DNA of 64,000 bases from Lysobacter soli (GTDB lineage Bacteria; Pseudomonadota; Gammaproteobacteria; Xanthomonadales; Xanthomonadaceae), in contig NZ_QTJR01000006.1 of assembly GCF_003382285.1 (NCBI RefSeq), positions 214,481 through 278,480 on the forward strand, given 5' to 3'. Every line of letters starts with the position of its first letter. The stretch's first letter is position 1. The position numbers and the translations under genes are program-made. Below the pieces are notes generated by a model. That model was not told the DNA's origin. It saw only the letters and a list, made by a program, of their open reading frames with translations, and ran no database searches. Positions 32,093-40,541 of this stretch are shown here, piece by piece.

Positions 32093-33130
32093 TTACTCGA
32101 ACAACCGCTTGTCCTTCGCATATTCCTTCGCCTGCGGACGCAGGATCAGGCCGCGCTTGACGAGGTCCTGCAGGTGCTGGTCGAGCGTCATCATTCCGTA
32201 GTTCTGGCCGGTCTGGATCGCCGAGTACATCTGCGCGACCTTGTCCTCGCGGATCAGGTTACGGATGGCCGGGATGCCGACCATGATTTCCCACGCCGCG
32301 GTACGACCGCCGCCGACCTTCTTCAGCAGCGACTGCGAGATCACCGCGCGCAGCGATTCGGACAGCATCGAGCGCACCATCGGCTTCTCGCCGGCGGGGA
32401 ACACGTCGATGATTCGGTCCACGGTCTTGGCCGCCGACGAGGTGTGCAGCGTGCCGAACACCAGGTGGCCGGTTTCCGCGGCGGTCAGCGCCAGGCGGAT
32501 GGTTTCCAGGTCGCGCAACTCGCCGACGAGGATGTAGTCGGGGTCTTCGCGCAGCGCCGAACGCAGCGCCTCGTTGAAGCCGTGCGTGTCGCGGTGCACC
32601 TCGCGCTGGTTGATCAGGCACTTCTGCGAGGTGTGCACGAATTCGATCGGATCCTCGACGGAGAGGATGTGGCCGTATTCGTTCTTGTTGATGTGGTCGA
32701 TCATCGCCGCGAGCGTGGTCGACTTGCCCGAGCCGGTCGGACCGGTCACCAGGATCAGGCCCTGCGGCTGCTGGATCAGCTCGCGGAAGATCGGCGGGCA
32801 ACCCAGATCGTCGAGCGTGAGCACTTCCGACGGAATCGTACGGAACACCGCGCCGGCGCCGCGGTTCTGGTTGAACGCGTTGACGCGGAAGCGCGCCAGG
32901 CCGGGAATCTCGAACGAGAAGTCGACTTCGAGGAATTCCTCGTAATCGCGGCGCTGCTTGTCCGACATGATGTCGTACACCAGCGCGTGGACCTGCTTGT
33001 GGTCCAAGGCCGGGATGTTGATGCGGCGAACGTCGCCGTCCACGCGGATCATCGGCGGCAGGCCGGCGGACAGGTGCAGGTCGGATGCTTTGTTCTTGAC
33101 CGAGAACGCCAGAAGTTCGGCGATATCCAT
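32093..33130 (-). CDS. pilT: Type IV pilus retraction ATPase, PilT
   Basis: Hexameric ATPase that depolymerises pili for twitching motility. The 345-aa product has MDIAELLAFSVKNKASDLHLSAG, Walker A GPTGSGKST, the Asp box LVGELRDLETIR, the His box TLHTSSAAKTVDRII and the conserved C-terminal AIRNLIREDK (AIRNLIRE motif). It is divergent from yggS by 110 bp, a neighbourhood shared with many gamma-proteobacteria. Confidence 0.97.
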   Translation of the reverse strand: MDIAELLAFSVKNKASDLHLSAGLPPMIRVDGDVRRINIPALDHKQVHALVYDIMSDKQRRDYEEFLEVDFSFEIPGLARFRVNAFNQNRGAGAVFRTIPSEVLTLDDLGCPPIFRELIQQPQGLILVTGPTGSGKSTTLAAMIDHINKNEYGHILSVEDPIEFVHTSQKCLINQREVHRDTHGFNEALRSALREDPDYILVGELRDLETIRLALTAAETGHLVFGTLHTSSAAKTVDRIIDVFPAGEKPMVRSMLSESLRAVISQSLLKKVGGGRTAAWEIMVGIPAIRNLIREDKVAQMYSAIQTGQNYGMMTLDQHLQDLVKRGLILRPQAKEYAKDKRLFE

Positions 33131-33240
33131 TCGTGCTCCCCTGCACAGCTGGAATGAAACGGTGGTACGGAATTTCCCCTGACGGCAGTATAGCCCTGCC
33201 CCCTTGCCCCATTTCCAGCACTTTTGTCAGGAACTGAGAC

Positions 33241-33924
33241 GTGCGCGCGCGCGCCCTGAAGGACATTACGCTCCAGCTTCAAAACGCGGCCGCCTCCGCC
33301 GGCAGGCCAGGCCCGCGCCTGCTCGCAGTCAGCAAGACCCAGGATGCGACCGCCGTCGCGGAACTGGCCGATGCCGGCCAGCGCGCCTTCGGCGAGAACT
33401 ACGTCCAGGAGGCGGCCGGCAAGGCCGCCAAACTCGCCGGCCGCGGGCTGGAATGGCACCTCATCGGTCACCTGCAGTCGAACAAGGCCCCGGTCGCCGC
33501 GGCCCTGTTCGACTGGGTCCAGACGGTCGACCGCCCCAAGCTCGTGGAGGCGCTGGCGCGCCACCGCCCCGCCGATCGCCCGCCGCTGAACGTGCTGATC
33601 CAGGTGAACATCGACGACGAGGCCAGCAAGCACGGCTGCCAGCCCGACGACGTCCCCGCCCTCGCGCGGACCATCGCCGCCGAGCCGCGACTGTGCCTGC
33701 GTGGGCTGATGGCGATCCCGACCCCGCATCCGGATCCGGAACGTCGCCGCGACGCCTTCCGCCGAACGCACGCGCTGTTCGACGCGCTGCGCGCCGGATA
33801 TCCGACCGTCGACACGCTGTCGATGGGCATGAGCGACGACTACGCCATCGCGATCGCCGAAGGGGCGACGATGGTGCGCATCGGCACCGCACTGTTCGGG
33901 GCGCGGCCGCCGAAAGGCGCGTAG
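33241..33924 (+). CDS. PLP homeostasis protein YggS/PLPBP
   Basis: A 227-aa single-domain PLP-binding TIM-barrel protein (COG0325). The PLP lysine is in LLAVSKTQ; FGENYVQE, WHLIGHLQSNK and LSMGMSDDYAIAIAEGATMVRIGTALFG are all family signatures. Members balance vitamin B6 and amino-acid pools. It starts with GTG, since no ATG fits. proC follows 36 bp on, a very common pairing, and pdxH lies 3 kb away. Confidence 0.95.
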   Translation: MRARALKDITLQLQNAAASAGRPGPRLLAVSKTQDATAVAELADAGQRAFGENYVQEAAGKAAKLAGRGLEWHLIGHLQSNKAPVAAALFDWVQTVDRPKLVEALARHRPADRPPLNVLIQVNIDDEASKHGCQPDDVPALARTIAAEPRLCLRGLMAIPTPHPDPERRRDAFRRTHALFDALRAGYPTVDTLSMGMSDDYAIAIAEGATMVRIGTALFGARPPKGA

Positions 33925-33948
33925 CACGGGCGGCGTCGGTCGCGTTGG

Positions 33949-33954
33949 TATCCT
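33949..33954 (+). promoter_or_regulatory. Candidate -10 (TATCCT) before proC
   Basis: A TANNNT hexamer ending 6 nt before the proC ATG. If used, the proC message would begin at or beside its start codon. Confidence 0.35.
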
Positions 33955-33960
33955 CCCGGC

Positions 33961-34797
33961 ATGAACGATTCCGCTCCCCGCACCCCGACCGTCGCCTTCA
34001 TCGGCGGCGGCAACATGGCCCGCAGCCTGATCGGCGGCCTCGTCGCACGCGGCCGCCCGGCGGGCGCCATCCGCGTCGCCGAGCCCGTCGCCGCCCTGCG
34101 CGATGCCCTGCAGACCGACTTCGGCGTGACCTGCGCCGAGCACGCCACGTCCGCGGCCGAGGGCGCGGACGTCTGGGTGCTCGCGGTGAAGCCGCAGGTC
34201 ATGCGCGAGGTCTGCGCGGCCCTTGCTCCGCTGGCGCAGGCGCATCGCCCGGTGGTGGTGTCGATCGCCGCCGGCATCACCACCGCGCAGCTCGAGCGCT
34301 GGCTCGGCGGCGACCTCCCCATCGTGCGCGCGATGCCGAACACGCCCGCGCTGCTCGGCGCCGGCATCACCGGCCTGTTCGCCAACGCGCGCACGAACGA
34401 TGCCCAACGCGCCGAGGCGGATGCGCTGCTCGATGCCGTCGGACCCACGGTCTGGATCGACGACGAAGCGACGATGGACGCGGTGACCGCCGTTTCCGGC
34501 AGCGGCCCGGCCTACGTGTTCCTGCTCGCCGAGGCGATGCAGGCCGCGGGCATCGCACAGGGCCTGCCCGCCGATGCCGCGCGGGCGCTGGTCCGGCAGA
34601 CGCTGCTCGGCGCCGCGACGATGCTGGTGAAGCAGGACGAACCCGCCGACGTGCTGCGCACGCGGGTGACGTCCCCCGGCGGCACCACGCAGGCGGCGAT
34701 CGAAACCTTCGAGGCGGGCGGCTTCCGCGAACTGGTCGACCGCGCCATCGCGGCGGCGACCGAACGCGGCCGCCAGCTGTCCGCCGCCAACGACTGA
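33961..34797 (+). CDS. proC: Pyrroline-5-carboxylate reductase
   Basis: The last step of proline synthesis, using NAD(P)H. The 278-aa product has the Rossmann motif FIGGGNMARSLIGGL, the VKPQVM strand, and the C-terminal signature VTSPGGTTQAAIETFE. It lies between yggS and a DUF4426 gene, all on one strand, and gives the usual subunit length. Confidence 0.96.
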   Translation: MNDSAPRTPTVAFIGGGNMARSLIGGLVARGRPAGAIRVAEPVAALRDALQTDFGVTCAEHATSAAEGADVWVLAVKPQVMREVCAALAPLAQAHRPVVVSIAAGITTAQLERWLGGDLPIVRAMPNTPALLGAGITGLFANARTNDAQRAEADALLDAVGPTVWIDDEATMDAVTAVSGSGPAYVFLLAEAMQAAGIAQGLPADAARALVRQTLLGAATMLVKQDEPADVLRTRVTSPGGTTQAAIETFEAGGFRELVDRAIAAATERGRQLSAAND

Positions 34798-34809
34798 CCG
34801 GAGCGAACC

Positions 34810-35322
34810 ATGCACGTTCCCAGCCCGCGCCACGCCTTCGCCGCGTCCCTGCTGTCCGTCGCGCTCACTGCCTGCGGCGGAAGCGCGCCGCCTGGGCCTC
34901 CCTCGGCGCCCGCGAGCGCATCGGCGTCGCAGGAAGCGGTCAGCCGCATCGGCGATGTCACGATCCGCGCGTCCGCGATTCCCACCTCGACCTTGAGCGA
35001 ACCGGTCGCGCGCCAGTACGGCATCGCGCGCAACGACGACACGGTGATGCTGCTCATCGGCGTGCGGCAGGGCGAAGGCGCGCAGGAAACCGCGCTTCCG
35101 GCGCGGATCGTCGCTACCGCGAGCGACCTGCGCGGCCGCAAGCACGTCATCGACATGCGCGAACTGCGCAGCGGCGATCCCGGATCGCCGCAGGCGCTGC
35201 TCGATTACGTCGGCACCGTCGAGGTATCCCCGCCGGACACGCTGCGCTTCGACGTGCAGATCGTCCGCGAGAACGGCGCGACGTCGCAGATGCAGTTCAG
35301 TCGGGATTTCTATCCGCGCTGA
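34810..35322 (+). CDS. DUF4426 lipoprotein
   Basis: A 170-aa predicted lipoprotein (lipobox ALTAC, Cys22) with a Pro/Ala/Ser spacer and a beta-rich DUF4426-like domain: GDVTIRASAIPTSTL, VARQYGIARNDDTVMLLIGV and DTLRFDVQIV. DUF4426 genes commonly follow yggS and proC, which supports the call. The function is unknown. Its 3' end overlaps the convergent small gene by 26 bp. Confidence 0.82.
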   Translation: MHVPSPRHAFAASLLSVALTACGGSAPPGPPSAPASASASQEAVSRIGDVTIRASAIPTSTLSEPVARQYGIARNDDTVMLLIGVRQGEGAQETALPARIVATASDLRGRKHVIDMRELRSGDPGSPQALLDYVGTVEVSPPDTLRFDVQIVRENGATSQMQFSRDFYPR

Positions 35323-35641
35323 CGAAGGTGGTTTCCTCCTGCGGGGTCAGCACGAGCGTGCCGCGCAGGATCACGCCGTCGCCGAAAGGGATCGGGGTTC
35401 CCGACTCGAACGCCTGCCGCGCCCCTTCCTCGTCCAGGAATGAGACATGCACGCCGACGGATTCTCCAACGCCGATCGTGTCGAGATCGGCGGCGATTGC
35501 GAAGCCGTACCAGACTCCGCTCTCGGCGCGGGCGGCAGGCCTTGTGGTGGCGACCGGAAGGAGACGACCGGGCCGGCCATAACTATCGATGCGTTGCAGT
35601 GAGATTACTGCGGGCCGCCAAGGCAAGCCGGACACATTCAT
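35297..35641 (-). CDS. Hypothetical 114-aa protein
   Basis: MNVSGLPWRP, then a beta-rich sequence (VWYGFAIAADLDTIGVGESVGVHVSFLDEE). It has no signal peptide, membrane segment or known motif. The ATG overlaps the stop of the preceding gene by four bases (ATGA-style), which argues that it is a real third gene in the acetyltransferase / substrate-binding-protein operon. It overlaps the convergent DUF4426 gene tail-to-tail. I do not recognise the family. Confidence 0.6.
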   Translation of the reverse strand: MNVSGLPWRPAVISLQRIDSYGRPGRLLPVATTRPAARAESGVWYGFAIAADLDTIGVGESVGVHVSFLDEEGARQAFESGTPIPFGDGVILRGTLVLTPQEETTFVSADRNPD

Positions 35642-36441
35642 GTCGAAGGCCGCTCCGCCCAGCGCCGGATCACCCTCGCGATCTCCGCAACGCCATCGCT
35701 CAGCGACGCCGGCCCCGGCTGAAGGATGATCGGCGACTTGATCTCGTGCAGTTCGCCGTCGCGCACCGCGGGGATCGCGTCCCAGCCCGGGCGCGCAGCT
35801 ACTTTCTCGGGGCGGAACTTCTTGCCGCACCATGACCCGAGGATTATGTCCGGCGCGCGTCGCACGACCTCCGACGGATCCTCGAGGATGCGTTGCTTCG
35901 CCAGCGATTCGGCCGCGCGTTCGGGAAAGATGTCGTCGCCGCCCGCGATGCGAACCAGTTCGGCGACCCACTGGATGCCGCTGATCAGCGGCTCGTCCCA
36001 TTCCTCGAAATACACCTTCGGCCGCTGCGGGAGTTTCGCGGCCTGCGCGGCGATGTCGTCCAGACCGCGCTGCAGCTCGTCGGCGTAGACATTGGCGCGA
36101 TCGGCCACGCCGACAAGCGCGCCGAGTCGGCGGACGTAGTCGATGATGCCGTCCACGCTGCGATGGTTGCTGATCCACACCTCCACGCCGTGGCGGATCA
36201 GCTCGCCGGCGATCTCCGCCTGGATGTCGGAAAACCCGATCACGAAGTCCGGCCGCAGCTTCAGGATCTCGCCGATCTTCGCGCTGGTGAACGCGCTGAC
36301 TTTCGGCTTTTCCTTGCGCGCGATCGCCGGGCGCACGGTGAACCCGCTGATGCCGACGATGCGATCCTGCTCGCCCAGCGCGTACAGCGTTTCGGTCGGC
36401 TCCTCGGTGAGGCAGACGATGCGGCGCGGCCCGTGCGTCAT
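35638..36441 (-). CDS. Periplasmic-binding-fold protein, BtuF/corrinoid-binding-like, without signal peptide
   Basis: A 267-aa helical-backbone binding-protein fold: RIVCLTEEPTETLYALGEQDRIVGISGFTVRP, then KIGEILKLRPDFVIGFSDIQ and a PDIILGSWCGKKF segment. The match is to class III substrate-binding proteins for cobalamin or siderophores (PF01497). Unlike BtuF, it has no export signal and no permease or ATPase beside it, so it is probably cytoplasmic and not a transporter part. It is coupled by ATGA to the acetyltransferase gene upstream. The ligand is unknown. Confidence 0.8.
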   Translation of the reverse strand: MTHGPRRIVCLTEEPTETLYALGEQDRIVGISGFTVRPAIARKEKPKVSAFTSAKIGEILKLRPDFVIGFSDIQAEIAGELIRHGVEVWISNHRSVDGIIDYVRRLGALVGVADRANVYADELQRGLDDIAAQAAKLPQRPKVYFEEWDEPLISGIQWVAELVRIAGGDDIFPERAAESLAKQRILEDPSEVVRRAPDIILGSWCGKKFRPEKVAARPGWDAIPAVRDGELHEIKSPIILQPGPASLSDGVAEIARVIRRWAERPST

Positions 36442-36896
36442 CGCGTCGCTCCCGCAAGCGCCTTGCGGAAATACACCACGCGCTCGGTTTCCTCGAAGCC
36501 ATACGCGGCGTGCGCGGCGTGGCTGGCGGCGTTGTCGATCAACGCATCGGACGCGAGCTCGCGGCATCCGCGCTCGCGCGTCCACCGTTCGACCGCGTCG
36601 ACCAGCGCGCGACCGACGCCGCTGCGACGTGCCGCCGGAACCACGTAAAGCCCTTCGAGGAAGCCGACCGGCGAGCTTTCCGTACCGTTGACGTAGTCGT
36701 GGCGGAGGGTCGCTTCGGCAAACCCGATCGCCTGGCCATCCGCATCGAACGCGAGCAACACGAGCTGATCGTCTTCTTCCAGCTGTGCGAGCAAGGCATC
36801 GACGGTGTCGTCGGCATCGGGCCACAGCGACAGCCGCATCGCCATCCACGACGCCAGATCCCGCGTGTCGGCGCGACGCACGCCGTGGAGGCTCAT
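36438..36896 (-). CDS. Putative aminoglycoside N(6')-acetyltransferase, AAC(6')-Iz-like
   Basis: A 152-aa GNAT-fold protein. From memory of the family, it closely resembles chromosomal AAC(6')-I enzymes of Stenotrophomonas: LSLWPDADD near the N-terminus, LRHDYVNGTESSPVGFLEG in the middle, the acetyl-CoA loop RRSGVGRALV, and GCRELASD plus GFEETERVVYFRK at the end. Such enzymes acetylate the 6'-amino group of aminoglycosides. Base composition and operon packing match the neighbours, so it looks like an intrinsic gene rather than a recent import. Activity is not proven by sequence. Confidence 0.82.
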   Translation of the reverse strand: MSLHGVRRADTRDLASWMAMRLSLWPDADDTVDALLAQLEEDDQLVLLAFDADGQAIGFAEATLRHDYVNGTESSPVGFLEGLYVVPAARRSGVGRALVDAVERWTRERGCRELASDALIDNAASHAAHAAYGFEETERVVYFRKALAGATR

Positions 36897-36936
36897 GCGC
36901 GCTGCCCTGCAGCGGCGCGCTTCAAGCCAGCCGATC

Positions 36937-37539
36937 TCATGGGAAGAGCATCCGGCGATGCCAGTCGCCGGCGACGTCGCGCTCGTAAGCCTGGCGCTCG
37001 TGCAGGCGGTAGTTCGCGCCGTACCAGAACTCGATCGTGTCCGGCTTCACGCGCAACCCGGTCCAGCGCGGCGGACGCGGCACGTCGCGGCCTTCGAATT
37101 CGCGTTCTGCCTGCGCGAGGCGTTCCTCGAACTGCTCGCGCGCTTCCAGCGTTTCGGATTGCTTCGACGCCCACGCGCCGAGCTGGCTTCCGCGCGGACG
37201 CGATGCGAAGTACGCGTCGGCTTCCTCGTCGCTGACGATTTCCACCGGGCCCTCGATGCGCACCTGCACGCCGTCGCGCACGCGCGGCCAGTGGAACAGC
37301 AGCGCAGCGTGCGGATTGGCCTGCAGTTCGCGGCCCTTGCGCCCGTCCAGGTGCGTGTAGAACACGAAACCGCGCGCGTCGTGCGCCTTGAGTAGCACCG
37401 TGCGCGCCGACGGTCGCGCGTCGAGGCTGGCGGTCGCGACGGTCATCGCGGTGCGGTCGGACTCGCCGGCACGTTGCGCTTCGTCGAACAGCGCATCGAA
37501 CGTGGCGAGGGCTTCTTTGAGCAGGTCGGGCGTGTCCAT
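36937..37539 (-). CDS. pdxH: Pyridoxamine/pyridoxine 5'-phosphate oxidase
   Basis: FMN enzyme making PLP from PNP or PMP. The 200-aa product has [29 protein letters not shown] (FMN and substrate contacts), [17 protein letters not shown] and the C-terminal [17 protein letters not shown] with RMLFP end. The frame is open 133 codons upstream, but [15 protein letters not shown] at 37539 is the family start. It is divergent from a P-loop kinase gene, with only 17 bp between start codons. Confidence 0.95.
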   Translation of the reverse strand: MDTPDLLKEALATFDALFDEAQRAGESDRTAMTVATASLDARPSARTVLLKAHDARGFVFYTHLDGRKGRELQANPHAALLFHWPRVRDGVQVRIEGPVEIVSDEEADAYFASRPRGSQLGAWASKQSETLEAREQFEERLAQAEREFEGRDVPRPPRWTGLRVKPDTIEFWYGANYRLHERQAYERDVAGDWHRRMLFP

Positions 37540-37544
37540 TGCGC

Positions 37545-37550
37545 TATTGT
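37545..37550. promoter_or_regulatory. Candidate shared -10 (TATTGT / ACAATA) in the pdxH/kinase divergon
   Basis: The 17-bp gap between the two divergent start codons holds CTATTGTG. On plus, TATTGT ends 6 nt before ATG 37557; on minus, CACAAT ends 6 nt before the pdxH ATG. One element could act as a -10 for both leaderless messages. Confidence 0.35.
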
Positions 37551-37556
37551 GGGCCG

Positions 37557-38363
37557 ATGCCGCCCCGTGTGCACCCCGCCGCCGGATTCGACGCTGCGCT
37601 GGTGGCGGACCTCCTCGCCGATGCGCTGGCGCCGGGCGTGAACGTGTACGGCATCTGCGGCCTGCAGGGCTCGGGCAAATCCACGCTGGCCGCGCAGCTC
37701 GCCACGATGGCGCGTTCACGCGGACTGCGCATCGCGGTGCTGTCGGTGGACGACCTGTACTTCGGGCGTGGCGAACGCCGGCGCCTGGCGCGACGCGTGC
37801 ATCCGCTGCTCGCCACGCGCGGGCCGCCGGGCACGCACGATGTGACATTGGGCTGCGCCACGCTCGACGCGCTACGCGCGGGCACGCCCGTCGCACTGCC
37901 GCGCTTCGACAAGCTCGCCGACACGCGCCTGCCGCCATCGCGCTGGCGACGCGTCGAGGCGGTGGACCTGGTCCTGTTCGAAGGCTGGTTCCTGTGCACG
38001 CCGCCGCAGGACCAGGCCGCGCTGCGCGAGCCGATCAACGCCGTCGAACGCGATGAAGATGCCGACGGCACGTGGCGTCGTTACTGCAACGACGCGCTCG
38101 CACGCGACTATCCCGCGCTGTGGTCGCGCATCGACCGCCTGCTGTTCCTGCAGCCGCCGGGCTTCGAGACCGTGCCGCAGTGGCGCTGGCAGCAGGAGCA
38201 GGCGATGCAGGCGCGTCGACGGGCCGCGCATGGCATGTCCCGTGCCGACATCGACCGCTTCGTCGCGCTGTTCGAACGCGTGAGCCGGCAGGCGCTGCGC
38301 ACGCTGCCCGGCATCGCCGACCGGACGCTGCGGCTCGACGCGCAGCGACGCCCGGTCGGCTGA
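37557..38363 (+). CDS. P-loop kinase, D-glycerate 3-kinase-like
   Basis: A 268-aa PRK/uridine-kinase-type protein: Walker [10 protein letters not shown] (35-43), VLSVDDLYF with the catalytic Asp, [18 protein letters not shown] and [10 protein letters not shown]. This motif set is that of the plant GLYK and YgfN/YeaH-type bacterial glycerate kinases. The substrate is not certain; glycerate is the best guess. The start at 37557 is the first ATG in the frame (37539 would be TTG inside the pdxH start). Confidence 0.8.
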   Translation: MPPRVHPAAGFDAALVADLLADALAPGVNVYGICGLQGSGKSTLAAQLATMARSRGLRIAVLSVDDLYFGRGERRRLARRVHPLLATRGPPGTHDVTLGCATLDALRAGTPVALPRFDKLADTRLPPSRWRRVEAVDLVLFEGWFLCTPPQDQAALREPINAVERDEDADGTWRRYCNDALARDYPALWSRIDRLLFLQPPGFETVPQWRWQQEQAMQARRRAAHGMSRADIDRFVALFERVSRQALRTLPGIADRTLRLDAQRRPVG

Positions 38364-38372
38364 CGCAGCGCT

Positions 38373-38378
38373 TAGAAT
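38373..38378 (+). promoter_or_regulatory. Candidate -10 (TAGAAT) before aroK
   Basis: A near-consensus TAGAAT ending 7 nt before the aroK ATG. There is a GGGGG just ahead of the ATG but no proper Shine-Dalgarno. This suggests leaderless transcription of aroKB. Confidence 0.45.
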
Positions 38379-38385
38379 CCGGGGG

Positions 38386-39027
38386 ATGAACCCCGCGTCC
38401 AACCTCGTCCTCGTCGGCCCCATGGGCGCAGGCAAAACCTGCGTCGGGCGGCGCATGGCCGAACGCTTCGGGCTGCGCCTGGTCGACGCCGACCACGAGA
38501 TCGAGCGCCTTGCCGGCACGAGCATCAACACGATTTTCGAGGTCGAAGGCGAAGCCGGTTTCCGCGCGCGCGAAAGCGCCGTGCTGGCCGCGTTGCTGGC
38601 GCAGGACGGCATCGTGCTGTCCACCGGCGGCGGCGCGGTGCTCGACCCGGACAATCGCCGCCGCATGCGCGAACGCGGCTTCGTCGTGCACCTGGTGGTG
38701 AGCGTGGAGCAGCAGCTCGCGCGCCTGGCCCGCGATCGCAGCCGGCCGCTGCTGGCACGCGGCGATCGCGAGCAGGTGCTGCGCGATCTTTCGGCCCACC
38801 GCGCGCCGCTGTACGCCGAAGTGGCCGACCTCGTCTTCGATACCGACGCCCACGACAGCGCCGCCGCGGCCGAACTGCTCGCCCGCGAGCTCGATGCCCG
38901 GTGGCAGCGCGCGACCGACACGCCGGCTTCATCGTCCCCGGCGGGACAATGCGAACTTCAGGATGACGAGGCTGCGGACGGCGAATCCGCGCCGCGCCCG
39001 TCGTCCCCCACTCCGGAATTCCCATGA
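38386..39027 (+). CDS. aroK: Shikimate kinase
   Basis: Phosphorylates shikimate. Walker A is GPMGAGKT (11-18); DADHEIER and STGGGAVLD bind shikimate; RDRSRPLL is the lid. At 213 aa it is about 35 residues longer than the family norm because of a low-complexity acidic, Pro/Ser-rich tail (from about 178). The stop overlaps the aroB start (ATGA), so the two are coupled. Confidence 0.95.
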   Translation: MNPASNLVLVGPMGAGKTCVGRRMAERFGLRLVDADHEIERLAGTSINTIFEVEGEAGFRARESAVLAALLAQDGIVLSTGGGAVLDPDNRRRMRERGFVVHLVVSVEQQLARLARDRSRPLLARGDREQVLRDLSAHRAPLYAEVADLVFDTDAHDSAAAAELLARELDARWQRATDTPASSSPAGQCELQDDEAADGESAPRPSSPTPEFP

Positions 39028-40130
39028 GCACCATGCGCACGGTCAAGGTCGATGGCGAGGCGCGCTACGACATCTGCATCGGACCGAACCTGCTCGGCGA
39101 TTCGGCGCTGCTCTCGCATGCGCTGCGCGGACGCCATGCGCTGATCGTCAGCGACGGCAACGTCGCGCCGCTGTATGCCGACCGCGTCGAAGCCACGCTG
39201 CGTGCCGCGCGGCCGACGCTCTCCATCGCCTGCTTCGTGATCCCGCCGGGCGAACAGGAAAAGACGCTCGCGCGTTTCTGCGAGGCGCTCGATGCACTGG
39301 CGAAACTCTGCGCGACGCGCGACGCGACGGTGATCGCGCTCGGCGGCGGCGTGGTCGGCGACCTCGCCGGTTTCGCCGCGGCGTGCTGGATGCGCGGCAT
39401 CGACGTGGTGCAACTGCCGACGACGCTGCTGGCGATGGTGGATTCCTCCGTCGGCGGCAAGACCGCGGTGGACCTGCCGGCGGGAAAGAACCTCGTCGGC
39501 GCGTTCCATCCGCCGCGCGCGGTAATCGCCGACACGACGACGCTGCGCACGCTGCCCGAACGCGAGCTGCGCGCGGGGCTGGCGGAAGTCGTGAAATACG
39601 GCGCGATCTTCGACGCCGAATTCCTGACGTGGCTGGAACATCATGCCGACGCGCTGCTGGCCGGCGACGACGCGGCGCTGTCGGAGGCCATCGCGCGTTC
39701 GTGCCAGTACAAGGCCGAAGTGGTGTCGCGCGATCCCTACGAACACGGCGAGCGCGCGTTGCTCAATTTCGGCCACACCTTCGGCCATGCGATCGAGGCC
39801 GCGCAGGGCTACGCCGGCGCCGGGAGCGCCGCGCTGAACCACGGCGAGGCGGTGGCGGTCGGCATGGTGCTGGCGGCCCGGCTGTCGGCGGCGCTCGGTC
39901 TGGCGCACGCGTCGGATACGCACCGCCTGCAGGCGCTGCTGCAGCGGCTGGGCCTGCCGACGGTGATCCCGGCCGGCCTGGAGCCCGAGGCGCTGCTCGA
40001 CCGCATGCGCCTGGACAAGAAGGCCGAGGCCCATGGCCTGCGCTTCGTGCTGTGGGAACGCGCAGGGCTGGCGAAGATCGTCTCCGGCGTGCCGGACGAG
40101 CGGGTCCTGGACGTGCTGCGCGGCCGCTGA
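39024..40130 (+). CDS. aroB: 3-dehydroquinate synthase
   Basis: NAD- and metal-dependent cyclisation of DAHP. The 368-aa product has [14 protein letters not shown] (NAD), [23 protein letters not shown], and the metal ligands in [15 protein letters not shown] and [11 protein letters not shown]. It is translationally coupled to aroK, the standard arrangement. Confidence 0.97.
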   Translation: MSTMRTVKVDGEARYDICIGPNLLGDSALLSHALRGRHALIVSDGNVAPLYADRVEATLRAARPTLSIACFVIPPGEQEKTLARFCEALDALAKLCATRDATVIALGGGVVGDLAGFAAACWMRGIDVVQLPTTLLAMVDSSVGGKTAVDLPAGKNLVGAFHPPRAVIADTTTLRTLPERELRAGLAEVVKYGAIFDAEFLTWLEHHADALLAGDDAALSEAIARSCQYKAEVVSRDPYEHGERALLNFGHTFGHAIEAAQGYAGAGSAALNHGEAVAVGMVLAARLSAALGLAHASDTHRLQALLQRLGLPTVIPAGLEPEALLDRMRLDKKAEAHGLRFVLWERAGLAKIVSGVPDERVLDVLRGR

Positions 40131-40142
40131 CGGCCGCTCTCG

Positions 40143-40148
40143 TACAAT
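40143..40148 (+). promoter_or_regulatory. Candidate -10 (TACAAT)
   Basis: TACAAT ends 7 nt before the ATG of the WGR-like gene. Its position predicts a transcript that starts at the start codon. Confidence 0.4.
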
Positions 40149-40155
40149 CCACGCC

Positions 40156-40410
40156 ATGCGACTGCTCCTGCAACAACGGCCCGACGGCCGCGAAGCGCCC
40201 CGCTTCGTCCAGCTTATGCTGCAGCCCGACCTGCTCGGCGGGTGGACGCTGGTGCGCGAAAGCGGCCAGATCGGCGGGCGCAGCACCCTGCGGCGCGAGC
40301 AGTTCCTCGACCAGGCCAGCGCCATGGCCGCGCTGGAATCGGCACGCGACCAGCAGCTCAAGCGCGGCTTCCAGCTGATGTTCGTGCAGGGCGCCGACGC
40401 CCCGAAATAG
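40156..40410 (+). CDS. WGR-domain-like miniprotein
   Basis: An 84-aa protein that resembles a bare WGR domain: an [28 protein letters not shown] core (the W-G-R-like motif reads SGQIGGR), a two-residue turn, then an [18 protein letters not shown] helix as in the WGR C-terminus. WGR domains bind nucleic acid and are usually attached to PARPs or MolR-type proteins; here nothing else is attached. It lies between aroB and hemE, 26 bp after aroB. The frame is open 41 codons upstream inside aroB. Confidence 0.65.
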   Translation: MRLLLQQRPDGREAPRFVQLMLQPDLLGGWTLVRESGQIGGRSTLRREQFLDQASAMAALESARDQQLKRGFQLMFVQGADAPK

Positions 40411-40541
40411 CCGCCCCGCCGAAACAGTCCGGTTCGTCGCGGTCCCGAGCGGGCACGGCGCGAGCCGCGATAATGGCGGCCGTTCGACCCGCCGCTCCGC
40501 CGATGCCCCGCGTCGCGCGCTCCCGAAAGCAAGGATCACCG

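Noticed and set aside
36438..36896. Recent horizontal import of the acetyltransferase gene
   Set aside because: No integrase, IS end, att-like repeat or composition shift; it overlaps the next operon gene by four bases.
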